DNA of 64,000 nt from a virus. This document shows positions 52,041-58,929 of this stretch, piece after piece. The DNA is taken from IMG/VR virus record IMGVR_UViG_3300020572_000005, positions 50,199 to 114,198 of that record; one strand, 5' to 3'. Position 1 is the first letter of the stretch, and each line of letters starts with the position of its first letter. A program made the translations under genes and the position numbers. Under the pieces are notes generated by a model that saw only the letters and a list, made by a program, of their open reading frames with translations, searched no databases and was not told where the DNA came from.

Positions 52041-52729
52041 TATTTTCTATCTCCAAACAGTTGTAACAGATTGATAAACAAGTTGATAAAGTCCATGTAC
52101 AAAGTCAATGCTCCGCGAATTTCTGCCGAGTCACTGGTTTCTACTGACAGTTCTTCACGAATCTTCTGTGTGTCGTAAGCAGTTAATCCCAGAAAGATAA
52201 TGATAGCCAGTGCGGAGATCACCATCTGCATCACGGTGCTGCCAATAAAGATGTTAACAATACTGGCAATCACGATGGCAATTAAGCCAACAAACATGAA
52301 CTTGCCCATGCTGTCTAGACTTTGTTTGGTAAAGTAGCCATAGCCACTCATTACTGCAAACAAGATGCCTGCACCCATAAATGCTGACACAATACTACCC
52401 ATAGTGAACACAGCAAAGATCATGGAAAAACTCAAGCCCATTAAGGCCGCAAATCCATGCAAGCATAACTGTGCTACGCCTTTGCTGGGATTATTACCTA
52501 GCACATAGCTGACACCAAAGATGGCCGCAAGTGGTGAAAAGATCACAATCCATTTTATCCAACCTGTAAAAAAGAATGCCAGTAACTCTGGACTAGATCC
52601 CACAAAGTAACTCACAAACATTGATACAATCACAGCAAGACTCATGTGTCCATACACACGGCCCATTGCTGAATTAATTTCGCTGGCAGAACGATATGCA
52701 ATTCCACCTGTATAACTTGTTCCAAACAT
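52040..52729 (-). CDS. Bax inhibitor-1/YccA-YbhL family membrane protein
   Basis: A 229-residue protein with about seven hydrophobic segments and the C-terminal signature LTLYMDFINLFINLLQLFGDRK, typical of bacterial BI-1 proteins. The GLTAYDTQKI segment, including the Asp of the proposed pH sensor, is present. These are inner-membrane channels or regulators, in some cases linked to FtsH. It has a clear ribosome site (AAGGAGAAAATC). It is coupled to ahpD by 1 nt and lies 10 nt after the aldolase gene. Confidence 0.85.
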   Translation of the reverse strand: MFGTSYTGGIAYRSASEINSAMGRVYGHMSLAVIVSMFVSYFVGSSPELLAFFFTGWIKWIVIFSPLAAIFGVSYVLGNNPSKGVAQLCLHGFAALMGLSFSMIFAVFTMGSIVSAFMGAGILFAVMSGYGYFTKQSLDSMGKFMFVGLIAIVIASIVNIFIGSTVMQMVISALAIIIFLGLTAYDTQKIREELSVETSDSAEIRGALTLYMDFINLFINLLQLFGDRK

Positions 52730-52739
52730 GATTTTCTCC

Positions 52740-53363
52740 TTAAAATTTACCTGATGCCAATACGATTTGACAAATATGTTCTAATCGTTCAATGTGTTCA
52801 AATGCCCGCCACGGGCTTGTATCAATGGCCACAACTCCGTGACCTTTGATGCCTACGATGTCAAAACCAATTGTGCCATCTTTTCTTAGCCAGAGATTTT
52901 CATGACAACGGTCTGCAAGCTCTTGACTGATAGGAGGTACATCTCCTACGTTCTTGGCCACTCGAGTATATCTACTTAGTTCTGGAAAGTCATCAACTAT
53001 AGTGCTCAAGTCAATGCCGGCGTGCATAGCAGCCACACAGTATGTAGGATGTAAATGAACCACTACTCTAACATCAGTGCTGTGCTGACCCATTGCTCGT
53101 TGTAGGCCAAAATGTAGAGGAATTTCTCCGCTGGGCTTGAGATTGGCACTGATATCAGAGTAAGGCTCTTCTTTCCATGCCAAACTGCTTACAATCTTGA
53201 TCTTCTTGAACTGGTCAGGTTGCATGGTCTGCTTACGAACGCCACTGGGTGTGATATAAAAGTGATCACGGTCGTGATGACGAATGCTCACATTGCCATC
53301 ACGACTGGTAATCCAGTTGCGTCTATATGCTTCAACCAGTGTGTCGCATATAGTTTCTAACAT
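52740..53363 (-). CDS. Class II aldolase/adducin-like protein
   Basis: The 207-residue product has the domain order of class II aldolases: GNVSIRHHD, ITPSGVRKQTM, VVHLHPTYC with two zinc-binding His, and GIKGHGVVA with another. The expected acidic catalytic residue is present as E near the sugar-phosphate site but is not assigned with confidence. Such enzymes cleave fuculose-phosphate or methylthioribulose-type substrates; here the substrate is unknown. The start shares a base with the ahpC stop (TAATG). Confidence 0.75.
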   Translation of the reverse strand: MLETICDTLVEAYRRNWITSRDGNVSIRHHDRDHFYITPSGVRKQTMQPDQFKKIKIVSSLAWKEEPYSDISANLKPSGEIPLHFGLQRAMGQHSTDVRVVVHLHPTYCVAAMHAGIDLSTIVDDFPELSRYTRVAKNVGDVPPISQELADRCHENLWLRKDGTIGFDIVGIKGHGVVAIDTSPWRAFEHIERLEHICQIVLASGKF

Positions 53364-53902
53364 TACAGTGTCTCGCCACCAACTGTACGGTTACAAGCAC
53401 AAAGCTCGCCAGTTTGTAGTGCATCCAATACACGAAGTGTTTCTTCTGGGCTACGACCAACGTTCAAGTTGTTGACAGTAACGTGTTGGATAACGTTCTC
53501 TGGGTCAACAATGAATGTGGCACGAAGTGCGGCGCCTGCTGGAGCATAGAACACGCCCAACTGTTCAATCAAACTCAACTCACCACGCTGTGTGTCAGCA
53601 TACTGGTGATGGGTGATCTTCTTTAGATCTGCGTGTGCTGTTTGCCATGCTACTTTGCAGAACTCATTGTCTGTGCTACCAGTGAGCAGGACTGCATCAC
53701 GGTCAGCAAAGTCTTGTGTTAGTTTGTCGTAGGCTACGATTTCTGTAGGGCAAACGAATGTAAAGTCTTTTGGATAGTAAACGATTACTTTCCACTTGCC
53801 TTCAAAACTTGTTTCAGTGATGGTATAGAAAGCGTCTTCTGGTTGTCCGGGCTTAACGCCTGTGACTGCAAATGGGGCTAATTTGTCGCCAACTGTTTTC
53901 AT
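53363..53902 (-). CDS. ahpC: Peroxiredoxin AhpC
   Basis: A 179-residue 2-Cys peroxiredoxin with peroxidatic C51 in FTFVCPTE and resolving C168 and C170 (ELCACNRT), the C-terminal CxC form that in known bacteria is reduced by AhpD. It heads the peroxide-defence operon and has an AAAGGAG ribosome site. An inverted repeat and a weak TACAAT -10 lie in the upstream 180 nt. The gene was probably acquired from a bacterial host. It would protect the infected cell from peroxides. Confidence 0.95.
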   Translation of the reverse strand: MKTVGDKLAPFAVTGVKPGQPEDAFYTITETSFEGKWKVIVYYPKDFTFVCPTEIVAYDKLTQDFADRDAVLLTGSTDNEFCKVAWQTAHADLKKITHHQYADTQRGELSLIEQLGVFYAPAGAALRATFIVDPENVIQHVTVNNLNVGRSPEETLRVLDALQTGELCACNRTVGGETL

Positions 53903-53932
53903 AATATCTCCTTTGTGTTGAATGAAAATGTT

Positions 53933-53950
53933 TGCAGAAGTTTTTCTGCA
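53933..53950 (-). promoter_or_regulatory. Hairpin in the ahpC leader
   Basis: A 7-bp stem TGCAGAA/TTCTGCA with a 4-nt loop lies about 30 nt before ahpC, downstream of a possible TACAAT -10 (53963-53958). It may affect expression. Confidence 0.35.
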
Positions 53951-54015
53951 TGTGTATATTGTACAGTTATTTACATGAGAAATCGACCATCTCTCATGGT
54001 TTCTACTGAATATAT

Positions 54016-54034
54016 TTCTATGGCAGCCATAGAA
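54016..54034. promoter_or_regulatory. Perfect 9-bp inverted repeat upstream of ahpC, possible operator
   Basis: TTCTATGGC and GCCATAGAA surround a single central base. The inner CTAT-N7-ATAG spacing equals the middle half-sites of OxyR operators, but outer half-sites are weak. It is about 70 nt upstream of the likely ahpC transcription start. An operator role is inferred. Confidence 0.35.
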
Positions 54035-54040
54035 AAAATC

Positions 54041-54068
54041 AATAAAGAAAACCCGCTAAAGCGGGTTT
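54041..54068 (-). terminator. Intrinsic terminator of the porin gene
   Basis: Minus-strand stem AAACCCGC/GCGGGTTT with loop TTTA is followed by TCTTTATT. It is 20 nt after the porin stop. Confidence 0.85.
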
Positions 54069-54088
54069 GAAATCTACGTTGTGTTAAA

Positions 54089-55114
54089 TCAGAAACTATG
54101 TGACAATCCAATGTAACTAGCTGTACCTATGTTTGCAGTATCGGCTGCACCAGCGGCAGTTACAGCTTGCTTGGTATCTGATAAAAACGCTTCAAGTTTA
54201 GTACGCTTGCTGAAAGAATACACTGCGCGAACGCCTGTAACACCCTTCTTAGTGTTGGCAGCACCATTGGCACCAATGTTTACATTGTTAGACAACTTAG
54301 ACAAAGACACATCTAACTTGGCATTAACTGGAACTTTAATGCCGTACTCAGTTGACTTATGAGCTGCCATAGAAGTCAAATTGTCTTTTTGATTCATTTG
54401 GTTAACTGCAACTTCTGCAAATCCAAAATTGTAAGCGGCGTTGATAGTTTGCAACTTTTCAGCATTGAGACCAGTGATATTAGCAACTTGAGCTTTTAAT
54501 CCTCCTGCTGAATAGTTAACACCAATGACGTTCACATCATTCATCAACGTTGCTGTGGTTGTAGTGGCAAAACCATTGCCAGGGACCACTACATATTTGT
54601 TATGTCTGCCCTTGGCGTTTAATAAAAATACCTCTGCACCAGCAATCTTAGGCGAAGTGTATTGCACTTGTGCAGAATTGCGACCATAATTCAAGCCAGA
54701 ATGGGTACCTTTAGACCAGTCTTGCATATAATGGCCGGCACCGTTTGTGCTGACCAACTGAGTAGAGAAACGACCTAATTTAACATTGCCGAACTTGCTA
54801 TCCACAAAAATATTAGACTGTTCCCACAATTGAGTGTTGGCGTCACCAGTTGATGAATTAGCATATGACCCTTGTGCACCAGTTTCGGAACTAAAACGAT
54901 TTTGTAAAAAAATACCAACTTTGGTACCACCGCCTAAGTCTTCAGCGGCACTAAAGTTTAAATAATTACGGTCACCTTTGGCAGCGCCAACGGTAGTAAC
55001 TCCGGCAGCAGACCTTGCTACACCATATTGAACCTGACCAGAAATTGTCACGGTTGATTGTGCAAGGACAGCAGTAGATACAGTCAATGCTAAGATTGCG
55101 AAGATTTTCTTCAT
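54089..55114 (-). CDS. Gram-negative general porin, Burkholderiales type
   Basis: The 341-residue product starts with a signal peptide (MKKIFAILALTVSTAVLA, cleavage before QS) and the mature N-terminus STVTISGQVQYGVA. It is rich in alternating beta strands and ends with aromatic Phe (YIGLSHSF), the outer-membrane sorting signal. Motifs GNVKLGRFSTQL and TKLEAFLSDTKQ match the trimeric porins of Comamonadaceae and relatives. It would form a diffusion pore in the host outer membrane. A phage-borne porin is unusual. It has its own terminator and a repeat-flanked promoter region upstream. Confidence 0.9.
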   Translation of the reverse strand: MKKIFAILALTVSTAVLAQSTVTISGQVQYGVARSAAGVTTVGAAKGDRNYLNFSAAEDLGGGTKVGIFLQNRFSSETGAQGSYANSSTGDANTQLWEQSNIFVDSKFGNVKLGRFSTQLVSTNGAGHYMQDWSKGTHSGLNYGRNSAQVQYTSPKIAGAEVFLLNAKGRHNKYVVVPGNGFATTTTATLMNDVNVIGVNYSAGGLKAQVANITGLNAEKLQTINAAYNFGFAEVAVNQMNQKDNLTSMAAHKSTEYGIKVPVNAKLDVSLSKLSNNVNIGANGAANTKKGVTGVRAVYSFSKRTKLEAFLSDTKQAVTAAGAADTANIGTASYIGLSHSF

Positions 55115-55140
55115 TAGTTTTTCCTTTAGATTAAATTAAA

Positions 55141-55176
55141 ATCAACAGATTGTCGACTTTATCAACAGACTGTCGA
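55141..55176. repeat. Direct 16-bp repeat upstream of the porin gene
   Basis: ATCAACAGATTGTCGA and ATCAACAGACTGTCGA (55161) differ by one base and repeat with a 20-bp period, placing both on the same face of DNA. They lie about 27-62 nt before the porin start, so regulator binding is likely. The remaining upstream 70 nt are AT-rich with nothing else seen. Confidence 0.6.
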
Positions 55177-55247
55177 TATAATATTTAGTCACGCAACATG
55201 ATCCCTGACTTTTTGTCAACGAAATCCATCAAAAATAGAGGTTCTGC

Positions 55248-56567
55248 TTATTGAGATCTTAACCACTGAATTAGTCGTCGATGTAAATTATAAAGTTTTT
55301 TACTAGATCCTGGATCTTGTTTTAATATTTTTTTTCGTATCGCTCTTCGAAATATGCCACGTGGTTTTTTGACGAGTCGAAATGCATCTATAAAATTTGT
55401 TTTTAATTCTTCAATTACCTGTTGTTGAAATGCATCGCTAAAAAAATGTTTTTTGTTAAAATCCGCTATGCGTCTAATTTCTAGTAAAAATTGATCAAAC
55501 TCCGGTGCGCCAAGAGAATTAATTTTATTCAGGCTGTTGATAATTTTTTCAAGTCTTAACAAACTATTTGTCTCTTGATCATAACTTTCGTCAATCCAAG
55601 GAGCAAATGTTCGAAATCCGTAACTTCTTAGATATTCTAAACTATGCGGGCCTGCTGCCAACACAAATGGATGTCCGCAGGCAATTGGTCTCAGTATCTT
55701 TTCTGTCAAGTGAATTCTTGAGTCGTCAAATATAGTTTCCAAAACTACACTTATTGCAGTTGAATTAAAATCATCATGATTGTACTGTGCGCTTTCGTTG
55801 CTGTCACTGTGATTGTCTTCAAACAGATCTAGTACAGTGCTGTCTTTGAGCGCAAAATTAATATTTTTAAATTTGTGGTCCCGGTAATGATACCCTTGAT
55901 CGCCTTCGGACCGTCTTGATATACTGATTTTACTTTGTTCATGCAATCCATGTTTGACCAACAACTCTATAAACTTTAATCTGTATTCTCTAGTGTTGCC
56001 CCAGGCACGATTGTATATTAGGAATTTTTTACAAACTTGAGATTGCGTTGTTAGCCGAGTATCTATCTCGGCAAATCTATACCAGTCACGAGCAATAATT
56101 GCATGGCACCAATAATAAACTGGTAAAAAATTATTTTGAGAATACTGTTCTAAGTCAACAGAATTTTTTTCAGAATGCAGTAAAATTGCCTGTTCATAAA
56201 GAGATCCACACAACAATGGTATTGACAATAAATTTTTATCAACCGCCGCTTGACTACTTATTTTGGCCACAGTGGGTTCGTTTAATGCAATGTGTAATGA
56301 CACAGGATCAATATTTGTATAAAAATTATAATGCAATGGCTCTTGGTCGTGTGCAACAACTGGAATGTTAATAAAATATGTTAGGCCGTCAACACCATTG
56401 GCGCCAAGAGCAGTCAATGCATCAAGATCAGTTAATGTATCAATATCAGTCAATGGTCTGAGGTCAGAAATATCTTTACTACCGTGAGGATAAAATCTGT
56501 AAAATGCTGTCGGAACAGGTATAATCGATTGCACCCAGTGGTACAAATTGTCTAAGGGAATGTTCAT
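55248..56567 (-). CDS. Glycosyltransferase-like protein, DESYD family (4)
   Basis: A 439-residue protein with HDQEPL near residue 74 and a C-terminal LTEKILRPIACGHPFVLAAG, then SYGFRTFAPWIDESYD block. It shares these with the proteins at 18754, 33701 and 34872, and with 34872 also the HDQEP motif. The basic C-terminus (KKPRGIFRRAIRKKILKQ) is unusual. It is about 18 kb from its relatives, beside the porin and tmRNA. A nucleotide-sugar transferase role is inferred. Confidence 0.5.
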   Translation of the reverse strand: MNIPLDNLYHWVQSIIPVPTAFYRFYPHGSKDISDLRPLTDIDTLTDLDALTALGANGVDGLTYFINIPVVAHDQEPLHYNFYTNIDPVSLHIALNEPTVAKISSQAAVDKNLLSIPLLCGSLYEQAILLHSEKNSVDLEQYSQNNFLPVYYWCHAIIARDWYRFAEIDTRLTTQSQVCKKFLIYNRAWGNTREYRLKFIELLVKHGLHEQSKISISRRSEGDQGYHYRDHKFKNINFALKDSTVLDLFEDNHSDSNESAQYNHDDFNSTAISVVLETIFDDSRIHLTEKILRPIACGHPFVLAAGPHSLEYLRSYGFRTFAPWIDESYDQETNSLLRLEKIINSLNKINSLGAPEFDQFLLEIRRIADFNKKHFFSDAFQQQVIEELKTNFIDAFRLVKKPRGIFRRAIRKKILKQDPGSSKKLYNLHRRLIQWLRSQ

Positions 56568-56586
56568 GCCATTGGATTTTGTCTTT

Positions 56587-56627
56587 GAATAAAAGGTAAT
56601 TTAATTCTGTTACGAGGATAAATTACC
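56587..56627 (-). terminator. Hairpin and U-tract after the tmRNA coding piece
   Basis: GGTAATTTA/TAAATTACC is a perfect 9-bp stem with a 15-nt loop, followed by TTTTATTC on the minus strand. It could equally be a pseudoknot element of the tmRNA. Confidence 0.5.
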
Positions 56628-56905
56628 AAAAACCCTAGGCAGTGTTTAGACTGCCAATGCTTCCTTGGCTGTACGAGCAGAGAACTTGACGTTCTTACCA
56701 GAAACAGTTACGGTTTTGTTTACGTTTGCATTTACGTTTTTTGCTTGATTAACGGTCATCGCCTACCGTGCTGTCCACTTGTTTACTTGTTGCCCTGTCG
56801 AATCTAGTGCTCCCCCACCTAAATATACTGAATACATTTAGGTGGAGGAGGGGGGATTCGCACCCCCGTCCAAGACACTTTTCTCTTTGCTTCATACAGC
56901 AATAA
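56588..56905 (-). ncRNA. ssrA: Circularly permuted tmRNA (ssrA)
   Basis: On the minus strand the 3' acceptor piece comes first. It has T-arm GGACGGGGGTGCGAATCCCCC (56871-56851), acceptor strand CTCCTCC (56850-56844) and A then CC. The 5' piece begins GGGGGAGCACTAGATTCGAC at 56816. The two acceptor strands pair over 7 bp with one G-U. About 26 nt of spacer between the pieces extends this pairing as a precursor hairpin (ACCTAAAT/ATTTAGGT). A tag frame (56744-56646) follows, starting GCA AAA AAC and ending EALAV-stop. tmRNA rescues stalled ribosomes and tags the peptide for proteolysis. The final A of CCA is not encoded. Confidence 0.8.
56646..56744 (-). other. tmRNA tag-peptide frame, 32 codons plus stop
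   Basis: The tag begins AKNVNANVNKTV and ends SARTAKEALAV, then TAA. An alternative resume codon (second GCA, 15 nt later) would give 27 residues. Most bacterial tags are 8-20 residues and end in ALAA, so this is long and has Val at the end. Confidence 0.55.
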
Positions 56906-56909
56906 CTCT

Positions 56910-56917
56910 TATTTATA
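56910..56917 (-). promoter_or_regulatory. TATAAATA upstream of the permuted tmRNA
   Basis: Exact minus-strand TATAAATA directly after the tRNA-fMet CCA and about 5-10 nt before the likely start of the tmRNA acceptor piece, suggesting late expression. Confidence 0.45.
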
Positions 56918-56919
56918 AT

Positions 56920-56994
56920 TGGTTGCGGGGGAAGGACTCGAACCTCCGGCTTCCAGGTTATGAGCCTGGCGGTCTACCACTGACGTACCCCGCG
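56920..56994 (-). tRNA. tRNA-fMet-like (CAU)
   Basis: CGCGGGG/CCCCGCA gives a C1-A72 mismatch, the hallmark of bacterial initiator tRNA, with A73 and encoded CCA. The anticodon stem CCAGG/CCTGG lacks the three consecutive G-C pairs of canonical initiators. Confidence 0.85.
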
Positions 56995-57000
56995 ATAAAT

Positions 57001-57090
57001 TGGCGGAAGCGGTGAGATTCGAACTCACGAGGGACGTTGATCCCTGCTGGGTTAGTAATCCAGTGCCATCGGCCACTCGGCCACGCTTCC
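57001..57090 (-). tRNA. tRNA-Ser with anticodon ACU
   Basis: Class II tRNA: acceptor GGAAGCG/CGCTTCC, discriminator G, long variable arm and encoded CCA. The anticodon loop reads TTACTAA (A34-C35-U36), where normal bacterial tRNA-Ser for AGU/AGC has GCU. The 31-39 pair is A-C. Confidence 0.85.
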
Positions 57091-57100
57091 TGCAGTTGTT

Positions 57101-57334
57101 TTATGGCAAAATTTCGCTAGATACCACACCAGGTTGTGTGGCCGCCCAGTTCGTATATTCAGTTGCTTTCTCAAGTGTGGGCCATGTTCTTTCCCATATT
57201 GTATCACCGTTTTCGAGAGTTGTAAATGTTGGGAACTCACCCACGCCGTTTGGCCATGCTAAAGATATAAGAACATCTCTTGCCTCATTTGTCAATGAGG
57301 TTCCTGCTTCCACAACTATTTTTGTTTTAATCAT
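57101..57334 (-). CDS. Small hypothetical protein among tRNA genes, 77 aa
   Basis: The protein (MIKTKIVVEAGTSLTNEARD..., ending PGVVSSEILP) has an AGGA ribosome site ahead of ATG. It alternates strands and helices, has Trp-rich turns (TIWERTWPTLEKA) and no known motif. It lies between YkuK-like and tRNA-Ser genes and is probably cotranscribed. Confidence 0.6.
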   Translation of the reverse strand: MIKTKIVVEAGTSLTNEARDVLISLAWPNGVGEFPTFTTLENGDTIWERTWPTLEKATEYTNWAATQPGVVSSEILP

Positions 57335-57363
57335 AATATTTTCCTATAAAAAATCAAAGTATG

Positions 57364-57864
57364 CTAGAATTTTTCATTAACTTTAGCACGATAACTAGCA
57401 GTTGATAACCCTTTAAATCGATCTGCCGCATAACTGGCAGCAAATGCATTGGGTTTAACTGATGGCGTCACATTACATGTTCCTTTAATGTAGCCAACAG
57501 CCTGTGATATCACACAGCTCGACCCGTATTTATCGTCAGGATTGATATCTAAGTGCACCTCAACATGACGATTTTCCAACACTTCGCCCAATTTCAAATA
57601 CAGTTCAGATACTTTGTAAACTTCATTCATCAGGCGCATGCTTGGACGCGATGTTTTTTGATCAAAGTCCCGTTCGCGGTGTACTTCTCCAAACAGTTTG
57701 CAACCGTTGTTGCCGTTGATATGCACCACAATGGCCACCACGTAGTCAGCATACCAAACACCGTTTACACGATGACGTTCTGAGTCACACCCAAGATAAA
57801 TCTTAGTCTCAGGAGTTTGTTCTTCAATGAACCTTTTTACTTTAACAAGATTTATCTTTTCCAT
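57364..57864 (-). CDS. YkuK-like RNase H-fold protein
   Basis: A 166-residue protein with IYLGCDSERH near residue 22-31, EVHLDINPDDKYGSS and a C-terminal KPNAFAASYAADRFK. The pattern of acidic residues fits the RNase H-like fold of the YkuK/DUF458 family. In phages such proteins may act on RNA or nucleic acids, but activity has not been established by sequence. It is 12 nt downstream of tRNA-Leu and shares its transcript. Confidence 0.75.
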   Translation of the reverse strand: MEKINLVKVKRFIEEQTPETKIYLGCDSERHRVNGVWYADYVVAIVVHINGNNGCKLFGEVHRERDFDQKTSRPSMRLMNEVYKVSELYLKLGEVLENRHVEVHLDINPDDKYGSSCVISQAVGYIKGTCNVTPSVKPNAFAASYAADRFKGLSTASYRAKVNEKF

Positions 57865-57876
57865 AATATTTTACCT

Positions 57877-57961
57877 TGGTGCGGATGGAGAGATTCGAAC
57901 TCTCACGATTTTACTCGCTGGAACCTAAATCCAGTGCGGCTACCAATTACGCCACATCCGC
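57877..57961 (-). tRNA. tRNA-Leu (UAG)
   Basis: Class II tRNA with acceptor GCGGATG/CATCCGC, anticodon stem CTGGA/TCCAG around TTTAGGT, long variable arm, encoded ACCA. Confidence 0.9.
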
Positions 57962-57972
57962 ATTGTTTTTAT

Positions 57973-58908
57973 TTATTGACCGAGTTTTGTTGCAAATGAT
58001 TCAAACATATGGTCCATGGTTTTGATATTTTGCAAATCTAATTTGTAGTCACCAGACTTGCTGACCAGATGTTTTTGAACCAAGTCAGGCATGGCCAGTT
58101 TGATTGCTTGATTCAGATCCTTGACAACTTGATCTCGCACTTCTCGGGGAGTGTCTTTTCTTATAAAGAAACTGTATCCTGCCACTAAGTTTTGGTAATC
58201 AGAGAATCCGGGACTTGTTAAATTAGGCAAATCTGGAAAGTCAGTTGACTTTTTGTTGTCAAACACAAACAGCGGTGTTAGTGTTCCGGCAGTGATGTGT
58301 TGATTAACATTGCCGTAGCTGATAACAGCAAAGTCAAGTTGATTGTTTAAAATATCTACAATCACCTGAGGTATACTTTTGTAGTTGACCAAAATTCCGT
58401 TGACTTTCATCTTGTCTATGGCTAATGATCCGTAAATGTGAAGAGGACTTCCTGTTATAGTGCTACCATATGTTAGTCCTTTTTGTTTGCCTAGTTCTGC
58501 CAGATCATTGAGATTCTTGATGTTTCTTTTGCTGTTGGTAACCAATACCCATTGTGGAGAATAGAAATGTGATACCGGTTCGAAATGCCGTTCGTAATCA
58601 AATCCTGTTGACGGTTTTGCACTGGCATAGGCAGTTGATGCGTAGAACAAAATTGTATGGCCATCGGCCGGGGCCGACAAGACATGTTGAGACGCTATGG
58701 CAGCGGCCCCACCTGGTTTGTTCATTACCACGACACCGGATTTCCAGATCCCGTCTAGTTTTTCTGCCACAGTTCTTGTGATAAGATCAAGTCCACCGCC
58801 TGCTCCTGTGGGAACAATTAGTTGTACAGGTTTCTCAGGAAACGCTGATACAGAGACACTAACACTCATAACAAGTGCGGTTAATAATGTTGATACAATT
58901 TTCTTCAC
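57973..58908 (-). CDS. Tripartite tricarboxylate transporter TctC/Bug-type binding protein
   Basis: A 311-residue periplasmic binding protein with signal peptide (cleavage after SVSVSA) and the family opening FPEKPVQLIVPTGAGGGLDL. KPGGAAAIASQHV and LTYGSTITGSPLHI also fit. TctC/Bug proteins capture carboxylates for uptake and are especially abundant in Burkholderiales. No permease genes (TctA/B) are in the window. The gene ends 11 nt before tRNA-Leu. Host acquisition is likely; transport could aid infected-cell nutrition. Confidence 0.9.
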   Translation of the reverse strand: MKKIVSTLLTALVMSVSVSVSAFPEKPVQLIVPTGAGGGLDLITRTVAEKLDGIWKSGVVVMNKPGGAAAIASQHVLSAPADGHTILFYASTAYASAKPSTGFDYERHFEPVSHFYSPQWVLVTNSKRNIKNLNDLAELGKQKGLTYGSTITGSPLHIYGSLAIDKMKVNGILVNYKSIPQVIVDILNNQLDFAVISYGNVNQHITAGTLTPLFVFDNKKSTDFPDLPNLTSPGFSDYQNLVAGYSFFIRKDTPREVRDQVVKDLNQAIKLAMPDLVQKHLVSKSGDYKLDLQNIKTMDHMFESFATKLGQ

Positions 58909-58929
58909 GGTTGCTTTCTTTAAAATTAA

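Noticed and set aside
54089-58908. Possibility that the porin and TctC region is host chromosome joined by misassembly
   Set aside because: Phage-type tRNAs, late promoters, a family-specific glycosyltransferase-like gene and small phage proteins lie between and around them on the same strand. Read coverage would still be needed to exclude it fully.
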